From Gemmatimonadota bacterium (lineage in GTDB: Bacteria; Gemmatimonadota; Gemmatimonadetes; Gemmatimonadales; GWC2-71-9): DNA of 13,562 nt. The stretch spans positions 1 to 13,562 of the forward strand of contig QHTY01000174.1 in the NCBI GenBank assembly GCA_003220985.1, read 5' to 3'. The notes below the pieces were generated by a model, which ran no database searches, was not told the DNA's origin, and worked only from the letters and a program-made list of their open reading frames with translations. Of the stretch, positions 6,568 through 12,850 are shown piece by piece; positions within the stretch are counted from its first letter, which is position 1; each line of letters opens with the position of its first letter. The position numbers and the translations under genes were made by a program.

Positions 6568-7418
6568 TGCTGCTCCAGCCAGCGGCGCGCCATCAGCGTG
6601 GCGCGCTGCGCCAGAATCGCCAGCCGGCCGAGCGGCATGCCGCGCTCCCGGACGACGAGCAGCAGCGCGCCGGACGTCGGATGGGCAAGATGCACGTTCC
6701 CCTGCTGGCCCTCCGCGGAGAGACCAGTCCACGCTCCCAGCCCGAGTAGCTTGGCGGTCCGCGCCGCCTCCTGCGACACGCCGGCCAGATAGGCGGCGAC
6801 GGTGTCGGTCACATCCGTGCCGGCCCGATCCTTCAGCGCTCCACCGAGCACTCTCCCGGCGCCGTCGATGAGCAGCAACCCTTCGTTCGCACCTTCGAGG
6901 CCGGCGAAGACACGGGCTTCATCGAGCCCGCTGCCTTGCGGCGCCTGGGCGGTAGATGAGGCGGCGGTAGGTGAAGCGGCGGTAGATGAGTCGGCGGCCG
7001 CGGCGGACGGTTCCGGCGGAGACGCACCCTTCCGCATCATCGCGATCGCCTGCTCGATGCTGGGATCGTCCGGCTCGACTCGCTTCGCCGCGGCAAGGTG
7101 CGCTTCCGCCTGCTCGATGTCGCCGACTTTGAAATAGAGGAAAGCGAGTCCCTTCAACGCGCCCGTATGATGGGGCGCGATACGGACCGCCATGTCCCAC
7201 TCGTCGAAGCCACGTTCGTAGTCGTGCTTGTCGGTCAGAATGCGCGCGTACAGGTCATGCGCGTCGGCGAGATGCGGATGGCGCTCGAGACCGTTCATCG
7301 CCACACGCAGCGCCGCCTCGAGCTGCCCTTTGCGTCGCAACGCCTCGCCCAGCCGCAGAAACACGAGGCTTTGCGGATCCTGGGCGAGCTGGGCGGAGAG
7401 TGCGCGGATGTCATCCAT
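6564..7418 (-). CDS. TPR protein with C-terminal roadblock/LC7 domain
   Basis: The protein has 284 residues from the ATG at 7418..7416, which overlaps the end of the upstream DUF4388 gene by eight bases. Three TPR units span about 14-116; their signature positions are seen in LGEALRRKGQLEAAL, LYARILTDKHDYERG and LAFLYFKVGDIEQAE. Residues 131-165 are an Ala/Ser/Thr/Pro linker encoded by short tandem repeats. The C-terminal part, about 167-284, is a divergent roadblock/LC7 domain with strands EGLLLIDGAGRVLGGAL and SGALLLVVRERG. The roadblock call for this part is weaker than for the two downstream genes. The architecture suggests a docking TPR fused to a GTPase-interacting domain, placed to link MglA/MglB to the TPR scaffolds. 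I do not know a characterised homolog. Confidence 0.78.
   Translation of the reverse strand: MDDIRALSAQLAQDPQSLVFLRLGEALRRKGQLEAALRVAMNGLERHPHLADAHDLYARILTDKHDYERGFDEWDMAVRIAPHHTGALKGLAFLYFKVGDIEQAEAHLAAAKRVEPDDPSIEQAIAMMRKGASPPEPSAAAADSSTAASPTAASSTAQAPQGSGLDEARVFAGLEGANEGLLLIDGAGRVLGGALKDRAGTDVTDTVAAYLAGVSQEAARTAKLLGLGAWTGLSAEGQQGNVHLAHPTSGALLLVVRERGMPLGRLAILAQRATLMARRWLEQQ
6946..6990 (-). repeat. Three 15-base tandem repeats encoding an Ala/Ser/Thr linker
   Basis: On the plus strand three copies of a 15-base unit close to GCGGCGGTAGATGAG lie end to end (6946-6960, 6961-6975, 6976-6990). The third copy matches the unit exactly; the others differ by a few bases. They encode five-residue steps of the type SSTAA in the TPR-roadblock linker. 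The unit length keeps frame, so copy-number change would only alter linker length. Confidence 0.75.
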
Positions 7419-8547
7419 GAGCGAACACTCGGGCGGCCTCGCGCGCGCGGTGCACATCCGCCCGCTGCGCTTCCTCCTCGGGCGTGCGGGCCAGACGCTC
7501 CCAGTGATCCCAGCTCTGCACTGCCTCCCCGAACCGCCCCATGGAGACGAGCGCAAATCCCAGCTGGCGATGCGCCGCGGCCAGCAACGGATCCAGCCGC
7601 AGCGCGCGGCGCAGCTCCTCGGCGGCCGCGGACGCGTGCCCCTGCGCCAGATGAATCCGGCCGAGCAGCAGGTGCACGGTCGCGTCGTGCGGCTGCATGT
7701 TCCCGGCTTGCTCGGCGGCGGCGCGGGCAGCGTCGAGATCCTTGGCGAGGAGCGCCCGCTCGGCTTTCGCGGCCAGCTCGACCAGCTCGCCCGCGGCACT
7801 CGGCTGGCCGCGCTTCGCCGTCCCCGGATCCACCAGGACGATCACGCCCGCACTTTCGAGGCCGAATAGCGTTTTCGCGACTTCGAAGTCCGACCGCCCC
7901 AGCTCCGTTGCCAGGCCGCGGACCGACCGCTCGCCGTCGATGAGGGCGAGCACTTCCCACTCCGGCGGCAGGAGATCGAGCTCACCGCCGCCTCCTTCGG
8001 GCGGTGGCGCGAGCGATGGGACGACGCCGACGTGCGGAATGCGGTTCTCGATCCGCGACCACTCGTCGATGCGGCGCGCGCCCTCCATCAAGAGCGCCTC
8101 GACGGGAATCCGTACCGTGACCTCCGTGGGCACCTTGCTTTCCGACTGCTCGGCAAACGAGAAGTAGCCCTCGTTCCAGCTCATGACCTCGAAGACCACT
8201 TCCTCGATCTGGAAGCGCACCTGGCGCTCGACTTCGCCCTTCGTGATCACGCCGAGGGCCACGAGGATTTCGCCGAGCCGGCGCTTATCGCCGTGGCGTT
8301 GCTGCATGTCGCGCGCGCGTTCGAGATCGGCCTCGGTGATCTTGCCGGTGCGCAGCAGCAGTGCGCCCAGCGGGTGCGGGTTGCTGCGGATCTCCGCCGA
8401 CACGACCACGCCGTTGTCGAAGTAGATCGTGCCCTCGTTGTGCCGTAGCTCGGACGTCACGCGCAGCGCGCCCGTCTTCCGGCTCAAGTCCAGCAGCTGG
8501 AAGACGTCGTGAATCCCGAGCTCCTTTAGCGGTCCTTCGATCGCCAT
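7411..8547 (-). CDS. DUF4388 (PATAN-type) protein with C-terminal TPRs
   Basis: The protein has 378 residues from an ATG three bases after the upstream TAG. It is a paralog of the 538-residue DUF4388 protein at 1585-3201, sharing MAI-G-LKE, QLL-L--KTG-L, G-IYFD-G and the EGARR-DEW segment. The DUF4388-like region covers about 1-165 and includes two 24-residue MshEN-like units (59-82, 90-113). Residues 165-195 are a variable linker with a Pro-Gly stretch. A winged-helix-like segment (about 195-250) with LALIDGERSVRGLA and FEVAKTLFGLESAG follows. Two or three TPR units occupy about 254-360. No membrane segment is seen. The role is unknown; position and architecture suggest a scaffold or sensor that docks the GTPase module. 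The last eight bases overlap the next gene. Confidence 0.85.
   Translation of the reverse strand: MAIEGPLKELGIHDVFQLLDLSRKTGALRVTSELRHNEGTIYFDNGVVVSAEIRSNPHPLGALLLRTGKITEADLERARDMQQRHGDKRRLGEILVALGVITKGEVERQVRFQIEEVVFEVMSWNEGYFSFAEQSESKVPTEVTVRIPVEALLMEGARRIDEWSRIENRIPHVGVVPSLAPPPEGGGGELDLLPPEWEVLALIDGERSVRGLATELGRSDFEVAKTLFGLESAGVIVLVDPGTAKRGQPSAAGELVELAAKAERALLAKDLDAARAAAEQAGNMQPHDATVHLLLGRIHLAQGHASAAAEELRRALRLDPLLAAAHRQLGFALVSMGRFGEAVQSWDHWERLARTPEEEAQRADVHRAREAARVFAHG
8209..8373 (-). other. Tandem MshEN-like 24-residue motifs in the second DUF4388 protein
   Basis: This encodes residues 59-113 of the 378-residue protein. The first unit starts PLGALLL with Gly at position 10, Ile at 12 and Gln at 24. 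After seven residues the second starts RLGEILV with Gly at 10, Ile at 12 and Gln at 24. Here the first Arg is Pro and the second is kept, the reverse of the paralog. This may mean that ligand binding has degenerated or been partitioned. Confidence 0.45.
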
Positions 8548-8550
8548 GCG

Positions 8551-10554
8551 CTAGGCCGCGTCCGAGGTCGAGAAAATGTGCTGCAGGTCGACGGCGGTCC
8601 GCGCGTGCATGCGCGCGCGCTGCGCGAACGGACCACCCGGATCAATGCGCGTCACGCGGTCCCAGGCATCGACCGCCTCGCCGTAGCGCTGCAGCCGCGC
8701 CAGCGTGGCCCCGAGATAAAACAGCGCGCCGGTGTGCCGGGGATCGAACTTGAGCGCGCGGCGGAATGCTTCCAGCGCCTCGGCCGGCCGCTTGTCATCC
8801 AGCAGCGCGCGGCCCAGCAGCAGCAGCGCGTCCATGTCGTAGAGGTCCTGCTCCAACATGTCGGCGAGCCGGAGGATCGCGGCGCGGGCGTTGCCGGAGC
8901 GGCGCAGCAGGTCGGCCAGCGCCAGGCCCGCTTCGTGAAAGGTTGGCAGGGCCTCGAGCGCGGCTTCAAACGCGCGCTGCGCGTCCGCCCATTCTTCATC
9001 CTGTTCGTGTAGCCGGCCGAGCTCGAGCCAGACCTGCACGAATCCCGCATCCAGATCGAGCGCCGCGCGATACGCGGCGCGCGCGCTTTGCCGGTCGCCG
9101 ACCTTGAGGGCGATGTCCCCCTGCAGCTTGTGCAGGTCGGCACGCGCGGGCGCGCGCGTCTGGGCCTGGCGCAAGGCGGTGAGCGCGCCCGCGGCGTCGC
9201 CGGTGGCGGCCCGCGCGCGGGCGGCGGCGACCAACACCTCCACGTCGTCCGGCGCCGTCGCCACGAGCTCTTCGGCGAGCGGCAGCGCCTCCGCCGCCCG
9301 ATGCACCGCGAGCAGGCTTTTCACTTCACCCAGGACGGCGGCCGAGTTGGCGGCATCGAGCGTGCGCGCCTCGCGGTACCGCTCCAGGGCTTCGCCGTGC
9401 AACCCACGCCGCGCATAAATGTCGCCGATCATCGTCGCGGCCTGGCCGCGATCGGCGCCGCGCTGGACGGCGCGCATCGCCTCGGCGACCGCGAGATCCA
9501 TCATCCCCTTGCTGACGTAGTCGCGCGCGAGCGCGAGGGGATCGTCGGCTTTCTTGGCAAGGCCCCCAGGCGCAGCCTGCGCTGCCGTCGCCGCCGGCTC
9601 CAGCTCCTGGAAGATGTTGTCGAGCAAACGTTGATCGAACGCGAACTCGCCGCCGAGACTCTCGGCGCTGACGTCGGCCGAGATCTCGGGGACGATCCCG
9701 ATCGCCACCGTCTCGTATTGCAGATCGATCGCCAGCGCGAATTTCTGCGACACGTAATACGGATCGAGCTCCAGCGCGCGCTTGGTGGCGCGCAGGGCGC
9801 CGTCGTAATCGCCAAGGTTCGAGAGGGTGAAACTCAGGTTGTAGTGCGCGCCCGCGTTGTGCGGATCGGCCTCCACGGCGCGGACGAACGCGTTGCGCGC
9901 GTCGGGAAAGCGCTTGAGCTCTACCAGGACCAACCCCACGCCATTCCATGCGGCCGCGGAGGCCGGCTGATCGGCGAGCACCTGGCGGTACGCTTCGAGC
10001 GCGAGCTGGAAGCGGCGCAGATGAGTCAGGAGCAGTGCGAGGTTGAGGCGCGCACCGACAAATTGTGGGGACAGCTGCAGCGCCTTCCGAAAGGCCTCAA
10101 TCGCATCGTCGGCGTCGCTCTGGTGCGCGAGGACCACCCCGACGTTATTCCAGGCGAGCGCGTAGCGCGGATCGACCTCCGTCGCCTGCCGGTAGGAGGT
10201 CAGGGCGTCCGCCGTGCGCCCCGCCTGATGGAGCACGACACCCCGCTCGTTCCAGAGCTTCGGCGAATCGGCAGTCTCGTGGATGAGGGACTCGTACAGC
10301 TCGAGCGCGTCGGTGAAGTCACGCTTGAGGAGGTGCACCTCCGCCATCGCCTGGCGCACGAGCCGCCGATCCTCGCCGCGCTCGATCGCGAGGCGGTATT
10401 CGCGCAGGGCCTCGGTGTAGTAGCCCTTCTGCCGGAACGCGAGGCCGAGATTGTAATGCGCGAGCTCGCTGCCCTCGGCGACTTCCGGCGTGGGCTGCTC
10501 GCGCAGCCGCTGCTCGGCCGACTGGCGCTCGGCGCGATAGCGCTCCAACGACAA
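8551..10554 (-). CDS. Giant TPR protein, C-terminal part (frameshifted from upstream ORF)
   Basis: The open frame encodes 667 residues from a TTG at 10554, but homologous coding clearly continues upstream to about 10605, where it joins the frame of the next ORF. The intended product is therefore probably one protein of about 900 residues spanning 8551-11243. About sixteen TPR units are visible here, for example YNLGLAFRQKGYYTEAL and LFYLGATLARLQRYGEAV. They fall in two blocks (about 31-265 and 336-650) split by a non-TPR segment at 266-335 that contains FAFDQRLLDNIFQELEP. TPR arrays are protein-docking solenoids, and nothing enzymatic is seen. It ends three bases before the DUF4388 gene. I infer a large scaffold for the chemosensory/GTPase complex. 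If the frameshift is real, the C-terminal part might still be made from the TTG, but no convincing ribosome site was seen. Confidence 0.8.
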   Translation of the reverse strand: MSLERYRAERQSAEQRLREQPTPEVAEGSELAHYNLGLAFRQKGYYTEALREYRLAIERGEDRRLVRQAMAEVHLLKRDFTDALELYESLIHETADSPKLWNERGVVLHQAGRTADALTSYRQATEVDPRYALAWNNVGVVLAHQSDADDAIEAFRKALQLSPQFVGARLNLALLLTHLRRFQLALEAYRQVLADQPASAAAWNGVGLVLVELKRFPDARNAFVRAVEADPHNAGAHYNLSFTLSNLGDYDGALRATKRALELDPYYVSQKFALAIDLQYETVAIGIVPEISADVSAESLGGEFAFDQRLLDNIFQELEPAATAAQAAPGGLAKKADDPLALARDYVSKGMMDLAVAEAMRAVQRGADRGQAATMIGDIYARRGLHGEALERYREARTLDAANSAAVLGEVKSLLAVHRAAEALPLAEELVATAPDDVEVLVAAARARAATGDAAGALTALRQAQTRAPARADLHKLQGDIALKVGDRQSARAAYRAALDLDAGFVQVWLELGRLHEQDEEWADAQRAFEAALEALPTFHEAGLALADLLRRSGNARAAILRLADMLEQDLYDMDALLLLGRALLDDKRPAEALEAFRRALKFDPRHTGALFYLGATLARLQRYGEAVDAWDRVTRIDPGGPFAQRARMHARTAVDLQHIFSTSDAA

Positions 10555-10583
10555 ATTCGTCTGCGCCCGCGCGAGCGGCGGAT

Positions 10584-11243
10584 TCAGCTGAATCGCGCGC
10601 TTGGAGGCGCGTCCTGGTGCCGGCCCATGTCACCCAGGACGAACGCCATCAGATAGTGCGCGTTCGCATTGTCCGGATTGAGCGTGACCGCGCGCTCGAG
10701 CGCCGCGAGGGCCGGCTCGTTCAGCCCGCGATTGTAGTAGACCTCGCCGAGATAGAACTGCACGACGGAAGAATCCGGCTCGGCCTCGGCGGCCCGCAGG
10801 AACCACTCCGTCGCCACTTCCAACCGCCCCCGCGCCTTTTCGGCGAGCCCGAGCTGAATGATCGCGGCCACGTCGCTCGGCTTGTGGGCCAGCAGCTCCT
10901 CGAACTCGGCGACCGCGTCCTCGAAGACGCCGAGGATCGCGTAGGTACGGCCCAGCTCCCAGCGCGGGTCACGCTCGTCGGGCGCCTGCCGCAGCTTCTC
11001 CTGCAGCTCGGCGACCCGCCGGTCATAGTAGCCGGTCTTGTGATAGGCGATCTCGAGGTTGCGCTGCGCGACCTGCATGCGGGGGTCGAGCTCGAGCGCG
11101 CGCGTGAACTGCTCGATGGCCTCGGGCACGAGGCCTTTCTGGTAGTAGAGAACGCCGAGATTGTTGTGCGCGCCCGCATCGGATGGGTCGATCCGGCGGG
11201 CAAAAGACCTCAGGACGGCAACGTCACGCTCTGAGACCGTCAA
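10584..11243 (-). CDS. Giant TPR protein, N-terminal part (ends at frameshift)
   Basis: The ORF has 219 codons from a TTG at 11243..11241 that overlaps the cheC stop as TTGA. No ATG or GTG lies near this position in frame, and a longer start would be buried in cheC. Five full TPR units are visible (about residues 18-190), from NNLGVLYYQKGLVPEAI through YLGEVYYNRGLNEPAL. A sixth starts at NAHYLMAFVLGDMGRHQDA and then runs out of register into a short nonsense tail ending at 10584. Reading resumes in another frame as SKRAIQLNP, the second half of the same TPR. This half and the downstream ORF are thus parts of one gene. Its role is presumably that of a docking scaffold. Confidence 0.8.
   Translation of the reverse strand: MTVSERDVAVLRSFARRIDPSDAGAHNNLGVLYYQKGLVPEAIEQFTRALELDPRMQVAQRNLEIAYHKTGYYDRRVAELQEKLRQAPDERDPRWELGRTYAILGVFEDAVAEFEELLAHKPSDVAAIIQLGLAEKARGRLEVATEWFLRAAEAEPDSSVVQFYLGEVYYNRGLNEPALAALERAVTLNPDNANAHYLMAFVLGDMGRHQDAPPSARFS
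10603..10612 (-). other. Frameshift lesion in giant TPR gene (7 bases missing by TPR register)
   Basis: The sixth TPR reads correctly to its Ala20 (end of HQDA, 10610..10608). Helix B resumes as SKRA in the other frame from Ser at 10605. TPR spacing needs three residues (nine bases) between them, but only two bases are present, so seven are missing. There is no long homopolymer at the site. Confidence 0.75.
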
Positions 11244-11857
11244 GTCAGCCGAATGGCGTCGAAGATGGCCTTGAGGGACGCCAAGTCGGGCAGGAGCAGA
11301 AAGTGGCCGCGCAGCCCGTCTTGGGCCTCGATGCTGAACTCCGTTTCGACGCAAAACACGAAGTCGCGATCATGCCCAAAATTGAGGTACGTGGTCGTGA
11401 GGACGGCGGCCGACAGGTCCACCACCAGACTCGGCACCGACGGCAGCAGCAGCATGCCCATGAACTCCGACAGGGCGTTCATGTAGGCGCCCGACAGGAT
11501 GTTGCCGGCTTCTTTCAGACACGACTGCTCGATCGTCTCGAACGCCTTCGTGGTGCCGAGCGGGCGCTTGAGCAGCATGTCGCACAGCTGCCGGCCGACA
11601 GGCTCCGGGAACAGCAGCAGTGTCCGTCCCGTGAGATCGCCGAGCATGTGCATGAGGACCGCGGCGACGACCTCCTGCGGATCGCCGATCAACCCCGGCA
11701 CGTCCTCGAGGCGTGCGATATTGATCTCGGGGACCGAGATCATGATGCGGCGGTGCGTGAGCTGTGACAGTGCCGTCGCGGCATGGCCCGCCCCGATGTT
11801 GGCGACCTCTTTCAAAGCGTCGAGCTGCAGGGCTTTCAGATCACGGACGTCTTCCAT
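11240..11857 (-). CDS. cheC: CheC CheY-P phosphatase
   Basis: The protein has 205 residues, the usual CheC size. Both pseudo-symmetric active sites of the CheC/CheX/FliY family are present: E17 and N20 in LKEVANIGAGHAATAL, and E116 and N119 in LKEAGNILSGAYMNAL. CheC dephosphorylates CheY-P, an activity raised by CheD, which this operon also encodes. It lies directly after cheA, separated by 36 bases with a hairpin, and overlaps the TTG of the following TPR gene. The ATG at 11857..11855 is preceded by AAGGGAG at a good ribosome-site distance. Two intact sites suggest an active phosphatase, not a degenerate paralog. Confidence 0.95.
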   Translation of the reverse strand: MEDVRDLKALQLDALKEVANIGAGHAATALSQLTHRRIMISVPEINIARLEDVPGLIGDPQEVVAAVLMHMLGDLTGRTLLLFPEPVGRQLCDMLLKRPLGTTKAFETIEQSCLKEAGNILSGAYMNALSEFMGMLLLPSVPSLVVDLSAAVLTTTYLNFGHDRDFVFCVETEFSIEAQDGLRGHFLLLPDLASLKAIFDAIRLT

Positions 11858-11863
11858 GCCTCG

Positions 11864-11870
11864 CTCCCTT
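11864..11870 (-). promoter_or_regulatory. Ribosome binding site of cheC
   Basis: On the minus strand AAGGGAG ends six bases before the cheC ATG. It is the clearest Shine-Dalgarno site in the window, and its first two A bases belong to the end of the adjacent inverted repeat. This supports the ATG at 11857 and places initiation under possible control of the hairpin. Confidence 0.7.
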
Positions 11871-11890
11871 CACACCCTGAAGGGTGTGAA
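11869..11890 (-). promoter_or_regulatory. Perfect 10-base inverted repeat (hairpin or operator) between cheA and cheC
   Basis: Arms TTCACACCCT and AGGGTGTGAA pair perfectly around two bases. As RNA the stem would be about nine pairs closing a four-base loop UUCA. It starts three bases after the cheA stop and ends against the cheC ribosome site. No U-run follows, so it is not a standard terminator. It could be an mRNA processing or stability element, a translational control, or a dimeric protein operator. It is the only non-coding structured element in the window. Confidence 0.75.
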
Positions 11891-11893
11891 AAC

Positions 11894-12850
11894 CTAGACC
11901 AGTCCGGCCGCATCGAGAATCAGCGCGGGCACTCCGTCGCCCATGATCGTGGCGCCGCTGAAGACCGGCAGCGTGCCCTGCGGCGCGTCGAAGGCCTTCA
12001 CGACAATCTCCTGCTGGCTCAACATCCCATCCACCACAATGCCGGCGCGACGCTCTCCCATTTCCAACACGATCACCGGGCGGCGTGGAGGCGGCGCGGG
12101 GGCGCCGCCGTTCGTTCCCAACAGCTTCCGGAGATCCACCAGCGGCACGACGCGATCGCGCAGCACGATCGCATCCTTGCCTTCCATCGTCGTCAGCGGC
12201 GTCGTGCCGAACTCCACGGTCTCGGCGACGTACGTGAGCGGCAGCGCGTAGCGCTCGTGGCCGACGGCGGCGATCAGCGCGCGCACAATCGCGAGGGTGA
12301 CCGGCAACCGCAGCACGAACGCGGTGCCCTTTCCCGGCTCGGTCCGGATTTCGATCGAGCCACCCAGGGCGCGGATGCGCGTCATGGCGACATCGATGCC
12401 CACGCCGCGCCCGGAGACGGCCGTCACCGACTCCGCCGTCGAGAAGCCGGGCCGCGCGATCACGCGCAGCAGCTGGTCGTCCGACAGCGACTCCACGTGC
12501 GGGCCGAGCACTCCTTCGCGCTTCGCCTTCTCCAGGATTTGCGCCCGATCGATGCCGCGCCCGTTGTCCGAGATGCTGATCGCCACGCTCGAGCGCTCGC
12601 GCACCGCCGCCAGCACGATCTCCCCCTCGGGATTCTTCTTGTGCCGTTTGCGCTCGGCGGGCGGCTCGATGCCATGGTCCACGGCATTGCGGAGCAGATG
12701 CATCAAGGGGTCGCCAAGCTCATCGAGGATCTGGCGATCGAGCTCGATTTCCTTGCCCTCGACACGAAACGCCACCTGCTTGCCGAGCTGCCGCGCCACG
12801 TCGCGCACGAGACGCGGAAAGCGATCGAACACCTGCCACACCGGCGTCAT
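11894..12850 (-). CDS. cheA: CheA histidine kinase, C-terminal part (P4 kinase and P5 CheW-like domains; after frameshift)
   Basis: The ORF has 318 codons from an internal ATG at 12850. Correct CheA reading extends upstream to about 12922 (EIDDVAIHVSRL), so this is the 3' part of a split gene. The sequence TPVWQVFDRFPRLVRD ends the P3 dimerisation hairpin. The P4 ATPase has its N-box HLLRNAVDHGIE (51-62), G1 DNGRGID (95-101), GFST (135-138) and G2 GRGVGID (147-153). The P5 CheW-like domain fills about 186-318 and ends PALILDAAGLV. CheA autophosphorylates its HPt histidine in trans and passes phosphate to CheY and CheB. All ATP-binding motifs are intact. The stop is TAG at 11896..11894, followed by the inverted repeat. 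A fragment without its own HPt and full P3 is unlikely to be a stand-alone kinase. Confidence 0.9.
   Translation of the reverse strand: MTPVWQVFDRFPRLVRDVARQLGKQVAFRVEGKEIELDRQILDELGDPLMHLLRNAVDHGIEPPAERKRHKKNPEGEIVLAAVRERSSVAISISDNGRGIDRAQILEKAKREGVLGPHVESLSDDQLLRVIARPGFSTAESVTAVSGRGVGIDVAMTRIRALGGSIEIRTEPGKGTAFVLRLPVTLAIVRALIAAVGHERYALPLTYVAETVEFGTTPLTTMEGKDAIVLRDRVVPLVDLRKLLGTNGGAPAPPPRRPVIVLEMGERRAGIVVDGMLSQQEIVVKAFDAPQGTLPVFSGATIMGDGVPALILDAAGLV

Noticed and set aside
6946..6990. 15-base repeats as a regulatory iteron or phase-variable tract
   Set aside because: They lie inside a coding linker, preserve frame and encode a typical Ala/Ser/Thr spacer; only linker length would vary.
6564..7799. 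Longer start for the TPR-roadblock gene at 7799
   Set aside because: It would overlap the DUF4388-TPR gene by nearly 400 bases; TPR homology starts right after the ATG at 7418.
9088..10656. Long plus-strand open frame opposite the giant TPR gene
   Set aside because: Antisense shadow of regular TPR repeats; the translated sequence lacks family motifs.
11869..11893. Intrinsic transcription terminator after cheA
   Set aside because: The stem is strong, but no U-run follows on the minus strand; the next bases are the cheC ribosome site.
11894..12850. Independent short sensor kinase in place of CheA
   Set aside because: It starts in the middle of the P3 hairpin, and the upstream frame supplies the missing P2 and P3 parts, so it is the 3' part of cheA.
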